A DNA stretch of 64,000 nt, from NCBI GenBank assembly GCA_900466575.1, contig UBMP01000007.1, positions 124,001 to 188,000 on the forward strand. The letters run 5' to 3'. The DNA comes from Hyphomicrobiales bacterium (GTDB lineage: Bacteria > Pseudomonadota > Alphaproteobacteria > Rhizobiales > Rhizobiaceae). This document shows positions 9,695 to 18,586 of the stretch, piece after piece. The notes beneath the pieces are model-generated. The model was not told the origin of the DNA, ran no database searches, and worked only from the letters and a program-made list of their open reading frames with translations. Within the stretch, counting starts at the first letter, position 1, and the number at the start of each line of letters is the position of its first letter. The translations under genes and the position numbers were made by a program.

Positions 9695-11146
9695 TCAGCT
9701 CGCCTGCTTGATCGCCCGCAGTTCTTCGATCGACCGCACCTCGCGGCGGGCCGAGCCCTGCCAGTCGCGTGTCTTGACCGTCGATCTCTTCAGCCGCTCG
9801 CGGGCGGCCGGAATGGCATCGGCATATTGCGGCAGCCATTGAGCCTGCGCGACCAGCATCTCGTCCACCATCTGCCACACCTCCTCCGGTGTGCAGATCG
9901 CGCCGACCAGCGGGTCGTGCAGCATCGCCTGCTTGAGAAGATCGACGTCGCCAGTAACGGCCGCATGAACCGACATGCGCTGGACGTTGATGGAGGCGAT
10001 GCAGGTCGCAGCCGCGGCTTCGGGAAGCGTGATGCCGGCTGCCATGTTGATGCCGAAGCGATCAACAAAACCGGGCGATTCAATGATGGCGTCCGAGGGC
10101 AGGTTCGTGATGACACCATTGTTCTTCTGGTTGAAATGGCCGCGATAGACGCGCCCTGTCTCGATCGCTTCGAGAATATAGCTCGCATGCTCGCTGGAGC
10201 GCTTGTAATCCGAAAGCGGACGCTTCGCGCGCTCAAGCACGGTCGGGAATTCGGTTTCGAACCAGTTGCGGTTTTCGGTCGTGTAGCGCAGATAGCCACC
10301 CGTCTCGCCATGGATCCAGTCGGACATGTCGATCCACTTGACGATCTCGTCGGCCCGCTTACGGTACCAGGGCAGATATTCAGACAGATGCCCGTTGCTC
10401 TCTGTCGAATAGACGCCGAAGCGCTTCAGGACGTCGATCCGCACCTTTTCCTGCTGGCTGATGACCGGATGGCGCTCGAAGGCGGCAATCAGTTCATCCT
10501 TGCCGATCTTGCGGCCCTTGACGCGCACATCGACATACCAGGTCTGGTGATTGATCCCGGAGCAGATGAAATCGAGGTCTTCATGGGCAACGCCCAGAAC
10601 CTCGGCGATCTGCTCGCCGCCATGCTGGACGCCGTGGCAGAGCCCGATCGTATCGACCTTGCCGTAATCGATCGCGGCCCAGGTGTTCATCGCCATGGGG
10701 TTGGCATAGTTCAGGAACTTGGCGCCGGTCTCGGCGACCTCACGGATGTCCTTGCAGAAATCGAGGATAACCGGGATGTTGCGCTGGCCGTAAAGAATGC
10801 CGCCCGCGCAGATCGTGTCGCCGACGCATTGGTCCACGCCATATTTCAGCGGGATGCGAATGTCGTCCGCATAGGCATCCAGCCCACCGACGCGGACGCA
10901 GGAGACGACATAGCGTGCTCCTTCCACAGCCCTGCGGCGATCCGTCGTCGCGGTAATTCGCACATTCAGGCCATTGGCGTCCTTGATCGTGTTCAAAATC
11001 TTCTCGATGAGGGAGAGATTGTGCTCAGACGTATCCGTCAACGCAAACTCCAGTCCCTCAAATTCCGGAACCTTCAAGATGTCCGAGAACAGCTTGCGTG
11101 TGAACTCGACGCTACCCGCGCCAATGATGGCAATCTTGAAACTCAT
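9695..11146 (-). CDS. melA: alpha-galactosidase, glycoside hydrolase family 4
   Basis: A 483-residue cytoplasmic GH4 enzyme. These enzymes use NAD and a divalent metal and cleave by a redox-elimination route. The N-terminal Rossmann motif is IIGAGSVEFTRKLF. The metal-site cysteine lies in GLCHGVQHGGEQ and the family motif INHQTWY follows. GH4 also contains 6-phospho-glucosidases, but the length and the CVGDTICAGGI segment fit MelA-type alpha-galactosidases. It is first in the operon that continues into agpABCD-like transport genes and would hydrolyse imported melibiose or raffinose-family sugars. Confidence 0.85.
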   Translation of the reverse strand: MSFKIAIIGAGSVEFTRKLFSDILKVPEFEGLEFALTDTSEHNLSLIEKILNTIKDANGLNVRITATTDRRRAVEGARYVVSCVRVGGLDAYADDIRIPLKYGVDQCVGDTICAGGILYGQRNIPVILDFCKDIREVAETGAKFLNYANPMAMNTWAAIDYGKVDTIGLCHGVQHGGEQIAEVLGVAHEDLDFICSGINHQTWYVDVRVKGRKIGKDELIAAFERHPVISQQEKVRIDVLKRFGVYSTESNGHLSEYLPWYRKRADEIVKWIDMSDWIHGETGGYLRYTTENRNWFETEFPTVLERAKRPLSDYKRSSEHASYILEAIETGRVYRGHFNQKNNGVITNLPSDAIIESPGFVDRFGINMAAGITLPEAAAATCIASINVQRMSVHAAVTGDVDLLKQAMLHDPLVGAICTPEEVWQMVDEMLVAQAQWLPQYADAIPAARERLKRSTVKTRDWQGSARREVRSIEELRAIKQAS

Positions 11147-11510
11147 TCTTCTCTCCCTTGCATATCAAGACCTGCGCAGATAACGACGTCCGAAGGCTGA
11201 CTGAATCCTCGGCAAATGGCCAATCTGCTTGTGCTCGCTCGCTCCATTGAGGGGTGATTATTCAGACGAGCGCCAGGATGAAAAGAGGAGCGTTATGCTA
11301 TTGAGGGTAAAATTGTGCTCACAAACCAATCGCCTCCCCAGCTGGCGTTCGCGGGTCTTCGGAGGCAGCCCCCACTATTCAGGATCCCGACGATCAACAT
11401 GGTCTTGCAGCAGCCATTGCAGCCCGGCCTGCGTTGTCGTCACTTTCTCGGAGCCGAAGGGAGCCCGCGAGACCAACGAGATCGCAGTCGATAGGACCGC
11501 GTGCGCAAGC
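11147..11510. other. gene-free stretch upstream of melA
   Basis: These 364 bp lie between the melA start and the end of the siderophore-interacting reductase, both on the minus strand. The melA promoter must be here. I see no convincing gene, no clear terminator and no strong dyad. The AraC-type activator agpT known from S. meliloti alpha-galactoside loci is not encoded here. Confidence 0.5.
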
Positions 11511-12539
11511 TTATCGCTTCCAATAACCGGCGATCAGGTGATCGAGCTTGCCCGGCTGCGCAATGGCTCTGACACGCTTTCGGAGTTGCGTAGCCACGCC
11601 CGCCTCGCAGGCGACCCAGACGAGTGTCTTTTCTGAGGGCAGTTCTGCGAGGGCACTGATGACTGCGGCTTCGAGGACCGAAACAGCGTCCTTGCTCCGC
11701 TCAAGCCAGGTGAGACTGACCCCCACGGGCGTTTCGATGGAGAGCCGTTCTGCGCCTTCCGCCACTTCGATCAGGACTTCGCCGCAACAGTTCTGCGGAA
11801 GCAGGCGCATGATCCGGGCGATCGCAGGAACGGCAGTTTCATCGCCGGCAATCAGATAATAGTCCGACGCGCCGATGCCGCCGCCACTGGGGCCGGAAAC
11901 GCCCACCAGATCACCGACACGAAGCTCTTCCGCCCACGATGCCCCCGGCCCTGCTTCGCCGTGTAGAAAGACGTCGATATCGAGCGTGTTTTTCACAAGA
12001 TCGACTGCGCGAACCGTATAGCGACGCCATGTCAGACTCCGGCGCTCTTGGTCCGTTGCCAAGGTCAAATCCGCGAAGTTGACAAGGACCTGCACATGCA
12101 AGGCATCGGCGCGGTCGAAACGCGCTGCGTCGGGACACTGCAATGTGATGCGCATCATCCATGGCGCAATCCTTTGCAGCGCTTGGACCTTGAGGATCGA
12201 GAAGCTGGGCGGCAAGGGGCCGGCGCTCCAGTTCTCCTCCCAGTCGATCTCGACCGACCCAGCCCCGGCCGCGTGCCGGAAGACGCCGTCGAGCCAGCTT
12301 TTGACGAAATAGGCGGTTTCCGCATCATTGGATGCTGCATCGACAAGCAGCAGACCCTCCTCGCACGATAGTCGTCCGCGAACATCCGGCAGTGACACGA
12401 GGAATGCACCCGCCTGCTCCTGCACCTGCCCATCGTGCTCCTTCAGATGCTCCACCACATGCAGGAGACACTCTTCGGGCTCCGGCAGCTTTGCACGGGC
12501 TTTGAGACGGTAGGCGATGGGGACATTGGCCGTCATCAT
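11511..12539 (-). CDS. siderophore-interacting protein (FAD ferric-siderophore reductase) with N-terminal DUF2218 domain
   Basis: A 342-residue cytoplasmic flavoprotein that would reduce ferric siderophore and release iron. Residues about 1-90 look like a DUF2218 domain (VVEHLKEHDGQV). Residues about 110-230 are a ferredoxin-reductase-like FAD domain with the RRYTVRAVD motif. The C-terminal SIP domain has YYLIAGDETAVPAIARI and a final AGYWKR, which are hallmarks of ViuB/YqjH-type reductases. It is downstream of the TonB receptor on the same strand and so belongs to the siderophore locus. Confidence 0.88.
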   Translation of the reverse strand: MMTANVPIAYRLKARAKLPEPEECLLHVVEHLKEHDGQVQEQAGAFLVSLPDVRGRLSCEEGLLLVDAASNDAETAYFVKSWLDGVFRHAAGAGSVEIDWEENWSAGPLPPSFSILKVQALQRIAPWMMRITLQCPDAARFDRADALHVQVLVNFADLTLATDQERRSLTWRRYTVRAVDLVKNTLDIDVFLHGEAGPGASWAEELRVGDLVGVSGPSGGGIGASDYYLIAGDETAVPAIARIMRLLPQNCCGEVLIEVAEGAERLSIETPVGVSLTWLERSKDAVSVLEAAVISALAELPSEKTLVWVACEAGVATQLRKRVRAIAQPGKLDHLIAGYWKR

Positions 12540-12644
12540 GTTACCTTTCGGCCATCATCGACAAGATGCCAGGGAGGTTTCTGCAGATCGCGGATATCGG
12601 CGGCCGGCAGACACCGGCGCGCCTGTCATCGGGGGGACAGATCC

Positions 12645-14891
12645 TCAGAAGACCTTTGTCAACGAAACGGCAAACGTGCGACCGCGGCCCTTGTAGTCGA
12701 AGACCGACTGATCGGCGAGCGCCCCGTAAAGCGCCTTCGCGCGAGAACCCCAGATCGTCGTATACTGGGTATCGAACACATTCTGGACACCGAAATTTAG
12801 CGTGGTCTTGCTGTTTTCGAACGTATAGCTCCCAGTCAGATCGAACAGCGTATACCCGTCGATCTTGAAGTTGTCGGCATCGGTCAGACTGAAGACGTGC
12901 TGGCCCGAAAAGCGCAGCGACAACGCGTCCTTTTCCCAGCCGACGTAGCCGCCGAGCTTGGAAACGCTGGCCGTTCCGACCGTATCTTTCACCCAGCCGT
13001 TGCTGCCCTTCACCTCGGTCTGAACCCACTGGCCGAGGACGCCGATGTTGAAGCCATTGTCGAACTTGACGCCGGCCGTGCCTTCGATCCCATAGACCCG
13101 CCTGTCACGATTGACGACATCAACGGCCAGTGTCGATCTGTCGAGCTGGATCGACTTGTCGGAGAAGGAGTAGAAAGCTGCCGCTTCCACATTGTACTTG
13201 CCGTCATCGAGACGATAGCCAAGCTCAACGGAATTGGTTTTGATGGCTTGCAGTGCCGAGGAGTTCACATTGACGCTGTTGACGAGATTGAAAACCCCGC
13301 CGGCAAGCGCATAGGTACCGACACCGTAATACTTTGCCGGGTCTGGCAGTTCGAAGCCCTGGCTGAAATTGCCATAGATCTGCTGATCGGGCCCGAGTTT
13401 ATAGGTTGCGCCCGCATTGACCAGCAGGGCGTCGTAATTCACTTCTCCGCCCGGGATCGCGGCTGCGGAAGTGGCGCGACCCTGCAGGATAGCCACCTGC
13501 TGCGCGGCACCGACGAAGTTGGAGACCTTGGTATTGACGAACTGGTAGCGCAGGCCGCCGCTCAGTGTCAGTCGCTCCGTCGCCTCATAGGAGGCTTCGA
13601 CAAAACCTGCGACTGTGGACACGTCGATCGCCGGGTAAAGTCCCGTCACGCCGATCGTGCGGAAATCCATGCCGCCGGTCCTCGCTGCTGTCGCAAGATC
13701 AAAGACGTTCTGGCGCGACGTGAAGGAATCCCGGTCAGCATCGATACCATAGGTGAGCTTCAGGCTATCCATCGGCTCGGAAACAAGGGCGGCCTTGACG
13801 CTATAGTAATCCGTGTCCTGGCTGCTGCCGGCAAAATAGGAGCCGGTGAACGAACTGGATGATGGGAACGGATTGAATTTCAGCCTTTCACTGCGGAAAG
13901 CGCCCTGCAACAGAAGCTTCTGCCCAAAGAAATCGTCATCCGTGTAGGTGACATTGAACATCGAGCGGGCGGTCTCGGGATTGAAGTCGGACTTGTAGCC
14001 CGGCCGCGTCTCGAACAGAGACGGCTTTGCCAGAGCGGCAAAGTTCACACCGTAAAAGAGCCCGTAATCGGAGTCCTGCTTGCTGTCGAAATACTGGCCT
14101 GAAAGCTCCAGACGCCGGTTGTCGTCGATCTGGAAGCCGATTGTCCCCATCAAGTCGATGCGCTGATTGAAGGCGGTCGAGGTCTGGGTGATGTCGGGGA
14201 TCAGAAGCGTCCCGCCACCGCCGTAGAAGGCGCCGGTCTTGTTGCCGGAGATCGAGAAGCGACCGTCCCATCTGTCGCTGTTGTAGGTGACGGCGGCCCC
14301 GACATTTCCGTCGAGATCGTTGCTGCCGCCAAAGCCCGAACCCAGACCGCCAGTCGCTTCGGCATGGAAGCCTTCCTCGGCATCCTTACCCTTCTTGGTG
14401 ATGATATTGATGATACCGCCGGTGGCGTTTCCGCCATAGATCGAGGTCGCCCCAGACAGAACCTCGACGCGCTCGATGTTGAAGGGATCGATGGAATCGA
14501 ACTGACGGCTGAGCGACCGGGCGGAATTCATCGACACGCCGTCAATCAGGATCAGCGCCGTACGACCCCGCAGGTTTTGGCCGTAGGAAGTTCTCGCACC
14601 GGTGCTGGCCGGATCGAAACTTGGAACCGTATCGGCGAGAATCTGCTGCAGGCTCTTGCCGGACCTGGCCTCGAACTCGATCTTGCTGGAATCGACGACA
14701 TAAATGGTCTGCGCCGTATCTGAAATCTGCTGCGGCGATCTGGAACCGGTGACCACGATGGCTTCGAGCGCCGTCGGGGACGAGGAGGTGCTCTGCCCGT
14801 TCTGCTTTTCCTGTGCCACGGCACCCGACGACAGTGCGGCCAAGCCGACCGACGTCCAAAGCACCACGCGAACCCCACGCCCCTCGATCAT
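12645..14891 (-). CDS. rhtA: TonB-dependent outer-membrane siderophore receptor, RhtA-like
   Basis: A 748-residue outer-membrane receptor. It begins with a signal peptide (VVLWTSVGLAALSSGAVAQ). A plug domain follows, with the start of the TonB box region EAIVVTGSRSPQQ and LLIDGV-like text. A 22-strand barrel ends in aromatic phenylalanine (LTKVF). The start at 14891 is supported by GGAGG 5 bp upstream. With the AraC regulator and the RhtX-type permease next to it, the arrangement matches the S. meliloti rhizobactin 1021 uptake genes; hence the symbol. The ligand could be another citrate-hydroxamate siderophore. Confidence 0.83.
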   Translation of the reverse strand: MIEGRGVRVVLWTSVGLAALSSGAVAQEKQNGQSTSSSPTALEAIVVTGSRSPQQISDTAQTIYVVDSSKIEFEARSGKSLQQILADTVPSFDPASTGARTSYGQNLRGRTALILIDGVSMNSARSLSRQFDSIDPFNIERVEVLSGATSIYGGNATGGIINIITKKGKDAEEGFHAEATGGLGSGFGGSNDLDGNVGAAVTYNSDRWDGRFSISGNKTGAFYGGGGTLLIPDITQTSTAFNQRIDLMGTIGFQIDDNRRLELSGQYFDSKQDSDYGLFYGVNFAALAKPSLFETRPGYKSDFNPETARSMFNVTYTDDDFFGQKLLLQGAFRSERLKFNPFPSSSSFTGSYFAGSSQDTDYYSVKAALVSEPMDSLKLTYGIDADRDSFTSRQNVFDLATAARTGGMDFRTIGVTGLYPAIDVSTVAGFVEASYEATERLTLSGGLRYQFVNTKVSNFVGAAQQVAILQGRATSAAAIPGGEVNYDALLVNAGATYKLGPDQQIYGNFSQGFELPDPAKYYGVGTYALAGGVFNLVNSVNVNSSALQAIKTNSVELGYRLDDGKYNVEAAAFYSFSDKSIQLDRSTLAVDVVNRDRRVYGIEGTAGVKFDNGFNIGVLGQWVQTEVKGSNGWVKDTVGTASVSKLGGYVGWEKDALSLRFSGQHVFSLTDADNFKIDGYTLFDLTGSYTFENSKTTLNFGVQNVFDTQYTTIWGSRAKALYGALADQSVFDYKGRGRTFAVSLTKVF

Positions 14892-14953
14892 TTACGCCTC
14901 CAGATATGGAAAAGAACCTGAAGGCGGATCAGGCCTTCAGAATCTGAAATACA

Positions 14954-14968
14954 AGACTATTTAACTCA
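14954..14968 (-). promoter_or_regulatory. imperfect RirA-type iron operator upstream of the TonB receptor
   Basis: On the minus strand the sequence reads TGAGTTAAATAGTCT. This is one base off the TGA-N9-TCA iron-responsive operator bound by RirA, and it shares TGAGTTA with the perfect operator upstream of the rhtX-like gene. It lies between the divergent receptor and AraC genes and touches the AraC ATG at 14968. That may mean AraC really starts further downstream. Confidence 0.4.
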
Positions 14969-16014
14969 TGTTTTATGAGGTAAAGGATCGGCCTGCTTGG
15001 ATCACGACGAACCCGAGTTGGACTCATGCGAACTTTGAAGGGAAAGCCCGAGCCTTGATGGAAACTATCCGACCTTTGAAACTGGGCGGGCGATCGCTGC
15101 CGGACAGCGACAGCCGGATCCTGTGTCGCAACGTTCTCCTCGACATGTTGGGAGAGGCGACCGTCTCCGTTGAAACCGGAGACCTGTCCGGCCTTACCGG
15201 CCTTTACTGGCGCTATGTCTCATTGTCGTTGGCGACCATTTACCTGCCCAGGGCCCATTTAACCGTTCAGGCCAGAGGCTTGATGGATCGCGGCGTCGTC
15301 ATCCTGCGCCCAATGGACGGGCCACTGGAAATCAAATGCCGAAAGCACAAGATACGCATCGGCCAAAATGACGTGATCTTCGCGCCGGCAGACGACGCCA
15401 TGGACCTTGTTCTTTCTCAAGGCGGTCGACTCGATCTTGCCCATCTGCCCGCCCACTCGGTCGCAGCCAGAGAACATGTCCTGACGCCGCTGATGCTGAA
15501 ACCCATCGAAGCCGGTTGCCTGCCCCTGCAGCTCCTGACCAACTATGCCGGCTACATGTTGCGCCAGGATATTCAAAGCCGCGGTGATGCGAGCATGATG
15601 GTCCAGCACTTCTACGACCTCCTGCCCGTTCTGGCCCAGCATGTCGGCGACGCTCCGAGGCCCACGACACGGCAGACACGCATGGACTCGATCAAGGCTC
15701 GGATCGAGGAAAATCTCGCGAACAGCGGCTATTCCATCACCGACGCCGCCGATGCCGAGGGGGTCACGCCCCGCGCTGTGCAGAAGTTCTTCAGTCGCGA
15801 GGGAACGACCTTCACCCGCTACGTTCTCGAACGCCGCCTTGCAAACGCCAAGTCGATGATGATTGCCGACGGCGCGGCGCAGCCCATCAGTCAGGTCGCC
15901 TACCGGGTCGGCTTCAACGACCTGTCCTATTTCAACCGAAGCTTCCGCAGCCGGTACGGCATGAAACCTTCGGAATGGCGGAAGCTTGCGGAGGAACGAG
16001 AGGGCGAGGCCTAG
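14968..16014 (+). CDS. rhrA: AraC family regulator of siderophore uptake, RhrA-like
   Basis: A 348-residue regulator with an N-terminal sensor region and a C-terminal AraC double helix-turn-helix (residues about 245-340). The signature is visible as YRVGFNDLSYFNRSFRSRYG followed by MKPSEWR. It is divergent from the TonB receptor and convergent with the MFS permease, whose stop codon overlaps its own. RhrA activates rhizobactin uptake and synthesis genes in S. meliloti. No strong ribosome site precedes 14968; a TTG/ATG pair at 15055-15060 behind GAAGGGAAAG is a plausible later start. Confidence 0.82.
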   Translation: MFYEVKDRPAWITTNPSWTHANFEGKARALMETIRPLKLGGRSLPDSDSRILCRNVLLDMLGEATVSVETGDLSGLTGLYWRYVSLSLATIYLPRAHLTVQARGLMDRGVVILRPMDGPLEIKCRKHKIRIGQNDVIFAPADDAMDLVLSQGGRLDLAHLPAHSVAAREHVLTPLMLKPIEAGCLPLQLLTNYAGYMLRQDIQSRGDASMMVQHFYDLLPVLAQHVGDAPRPTTRQTRMDSIKARIEENLANSGYSITDAADAEGVTPRAVQKFFSREGTTFTRYVLERRLANAKSMMIADGAAQPISQVAYRVGFNDLSYFNRSFRSRYGMKPSEWRKLAEEREGEA

Positions 16015-17279
16015 CCTTCAGCGGGCACCACTTTAGCGCGGTGATCTATCTTGCCGAGAATCCAGACAGAGATTCCGACACCGAGGATCGAGATCACGGT
16101 CGAGATCGTGAAGAGGGCCTGGAAGCCAAGTTTGTCGGCCACGTAACCGGCGACCGAGGTGCCGATGAGATAAATCACCAATTCTGCGCAACTGAGCAGA
16201 GTGAAATCCGTGCCCGGCTGGCTGTCGGATGACGAGGCCATGAAGAAGGAATAGATCGCCACAAGCTCCATGTAGCGGATGAACGTCTGGAAAGCCGAGG
16301 CCGAAAGCGCGACGGCAACGCCGGGCCAGACGCCAAAGGCATTGAGTGCGAAGACGAGAAAGCACAGGCTGCGCAAGCCACCGAGCAGCACAAGCGTCAT
16401 CGGAAGACCCGCCTTGCGGATGATCAGGGCGGCAATGGCCGCACCGAGGAGGCCGGCAGTGGCTGCGGCCGCTCCGGAAATATAGCCAATCCACTCGGTC
16501 GGAACCTTGATATCGACGAGATAGGTCCCCTCCATGCCCCGCACGAGACCTTCGCTGGCGCGATAGCTCAGCGCAAAGCCAAGGATCAGCCAGGCGTTCG
16601 GTCGGCGGAAAAATTGCAAGAGGCCGATCCGCTGCTTTGTTTCGATTTCAGGCTTGCTGCCCGCTTCATCCATCCAGAAGGCGGCAATCAGCGGCAGCAG
16701 CGAGAGCACGGCGACAGTGAGAATGGTCGCCGTCCAGCCGATCCTGCCATAAAGCACCAGCGCCGAGGTTCCGCCGATGATGACGCCGAGCGCCACAGCT
16801 CCGGCCTGTATCGCATTGCCCAGCGCGCGCGTCTGCGCCGTCAGGCGTCGTACGGCGTAACCATCCGTCGCGATGTCCTGCACCGATGACAACAGCGTGA
16901 TGAAGAATGCGACCGTGAAAAGGGTCCCGGTCTCATGCGGTTCGACAAAGGCCATGACAGCGATGCCGGCGCTCACCAGCAATTGCGTCGGAATGATCCA
17001 CCCACGGCGATGGCCGAGACTGGGGACAAGCGCAAAGCGATCCACAAGAGGCGCGACAGCAAACTTCAGGACGAGCGGCAGCATCAGCAGCGAAAACAGC
17101 CCTATTGCGGTACGCGACGCCCCCCCTTCGCGCATCATCGGCGGCAAGGCCACGAGAAGCAGGTAGGTGGGAATGCCCTGCGCGAGATAGAGGCCGCCGA
17201 GGATCGGATAAATCCTGTCTCGCAGGGACGCCGCGCCGGTTCGGGACGTATCCAGCACCTGTCCTCTCGATGAGCCCAT
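16011..17279 (-). CDS. rhtX: MFS siderophore permease, RhtX/FptX family
   Basis: A 422-residue protein with about 12 transmembrane helices that starts LRDRIYPILGGLYLAQGIPTYLLLV. RhtX/FptX proteins are single-subunit inner-membrane importers of ferric siderophores and are related to AmpG. The GLYLAQGIP segment and the position beside a TonB receptor and an AraC regulator fit that family. Its stop and the AraC stop share the tetranucleotide CTAG. A perfect RirA operator lies 44 bp upstream of its start, so it should be repressed in iron-replete cells. Confidence 0.82.
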   Translation of the reverse strand: MGSSRGQVLDTSRTGAASLRDRIYPILGGLYLAQGIPTYLLLVALPPMMREGGASRTAIGLFSLLMLPLVLKFAVAPLVDRFALVPSLGHRRGWIIPTQLLVSAGIAVMAFVEPHETGTLFTVAFFITLLSSVQDIATDGYAVRRLTAQTRALGNAIQAGAVALGVIIGGTSALVLYGRIGWTATILTVAVLSLLPLIAAFWMDEAGSKPEIETKQRIGLLQFFRRPNAWLILGFALSYRASEGLVRGMEGTYLVDIKVPTEWIGYISGAAAATAGLLGAAIAALIIRKAGLPMTLVLLGGLRSLCFLVFALNAFGVWPGVAVALSASAFQTFIRYMELVAIYSFFMASSSDSQPGTDFTLLSCAELVIYLIGTSVAGYVADKLGFQALFTISTVISILGVGISVWILGKIDHRAKVVPAEG

Positions 17280-17322
17280 TGTCTCCTGAACCTCTCGACG
17301 CCGCGCCCATCTGGAACGCGAA

Positions 17323-17353
17323 CATAAATATGAGTTATTTAATCATATTTATG
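17323..17353 (-). promoter_or_regulatory. RirA iron-responsive operator (IRO box) with long dyad
   Basis: A perfect inverted repeat with 11-bp arms: CATAAATATGA, nine bases, TCATATTTATG. Its core TATGAGTTATTTAATCATA contains TGA-N9-TCA, the established operator of the rhizobial iron repressor RirA. It sits 44-74 bp upstream of the rhtX-like start in an AT-rich pocket of an otherwise GC-rich region, overlapping the likely promoter. The rest of the 17280-17605 intergenic stretch holds nothing else I recognise. Confidence 0.75.
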
Positions 17354-17605
17354 CCCATTCGACGCCGCACGCTTGGAACAGCGCGAACCAGAATTGGACT
17401 GGAGCGAACCGGGAGGCCTCATGAGAACCGGTTCCGTCGGACGCGGCGGCGAACGTCAGCGCGTGGGTCTCCGCGCAACGCGCTCCTGCACCAAAGCGGA
17501 TCGTCCCCATGCTTTGAGCCGAGATGAAGCTTACATAGAAGTTTGACTTCGGTGATGTGGCGTCTGAAGTTCCAGACACCACCTCAATTCGCGCGCATAC
17601 CGAGA

Positions 17606-18586
17606 CTATTCGGCCCATCTTGGCGAATAGTCCTTGTCGACGATTACCGACCTTACCCCCTCGACAAAATCTGGGTGGGCGAAGACATCGCGCAGCGCTG
17701 AATATTCATTGGCGAGGCAGTCGTGAAGCGATCGGTGGCGCCCCTCGGCGATCAAGCGATCAGCAACGTCAATCGCAAAAGGCGAATGGCTCTTCAGCGC
17801 CTTCAGAGCGGCGGCCGCGCGGGCATTGCCGGCGTCAGCGGCCGAGAGCGCGATCTCCACCGCGCCCAGATCCGGCGCTGCAAATGCGGCATCGACCAGA
17901 GCATCGAGCGCGGCCGGCACCGCCGCTTGCCTGCATTCTCGCCTCAGAACCTCGACGGTGTCGGCAGAACGGCTCAATGCATCCAGGATAGCCTCGAAGG
18001 TTTCGCCGGCCGCGTCGTGAGTGCCAAGCCCTATTTTACAGGCTTCGAGACCTGTAAGACGCGCGCCGGTGAGGCCGAGCCATCTTCCGGTACTGCCCGG
18101 CAACGCATTGAGAAAATACGTGGCACCGACATCCGGAAAATAGCCAATCGCCGTCTCCGGCATGGCAAGTGTTGCCGTCGGCGCAATGACCCTAAACCGG
18201 GCATGGATGGAAAGACCGAGCCCGCCGCCCATGCATATGCCGTCAACCAGCGCGACAATCGGCTTGGGGCAGTCGGCGATCGCCCGGTTCAAGGCAAACT
18301 CGTCGCGGAAGAACGACAGAGCAGTCTCGATCTCACCGCCGATGACAAGCTCGCGGATGCGTCGCATGTCGCCTCCAGCGCAAAAGGCACGGGGACTTGC
18401 GGAGACAATCGCGATGTGTGCGATATCGGGATCACCAACGAGTTCATCGAGACCGGCATGCAGGGCTTCGACCATCCCGTGATCGAGCGCGTTCAACGCC
18501 TTGGGACGATCGAGCTGCAGGATGCCCAGCAACCCGCGCCTCAAAATTTCGATATGACGTGTTTCCAATCGGCTATCGGCTTTCAA
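17606..18586 (-). CDS. enoyl-CoA hydratase/isomerase family, 3-hydroxyisobutyryl-CoA hydrolase-like
   Basis: A 326-residue crotonase-fold protein. The oxyanion-hole segments are AFCAGGDMRRI and DGICMGGGLGLSIHARFRV. The stretch MPETAIGYFPDVGATYFL carries the Glu and Asp typical of 3-hydroxyisobutyryl-CoA hydrolases rather than plain hydratases. It is a little shorter than the usual 350 residues. Its start overlaps the upstream BKACE gene by 14 bp, so the two are coupled. In this cluster it may process a beta-hydroxyacyl-CoA made after BKACE cleavage; valine breakdown is the textbook alternative. Confidence 0.8.
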   Translation of the reverse strand: MKADSRLETRHIEILRRGLLGILQLDRPKALNALDHGMVEALHAGLDELVGDPDIAHIAIVSASPRAFCAGGDMRRIRELVIGGEIETALSFFRDEFALNRAIADCPKPIVALVDGICMGGGLGLSIHARFRVIAPTATLAMPETAIGYFPDVGATYFLNALPGSTGRWLGLTGARLTGLEACKIGLGTHDAAGETFEAILDALSRSADTVEVLRRECRQAAVPAALDALVDAAFAAPDLGAVEIALSAADAGNARAAAALKALKSHSPFAIDVADRLIAEGRHRSLHDCLANEYSALRDVFAHPDFVEGVRSVIVDKDYSPRWAE

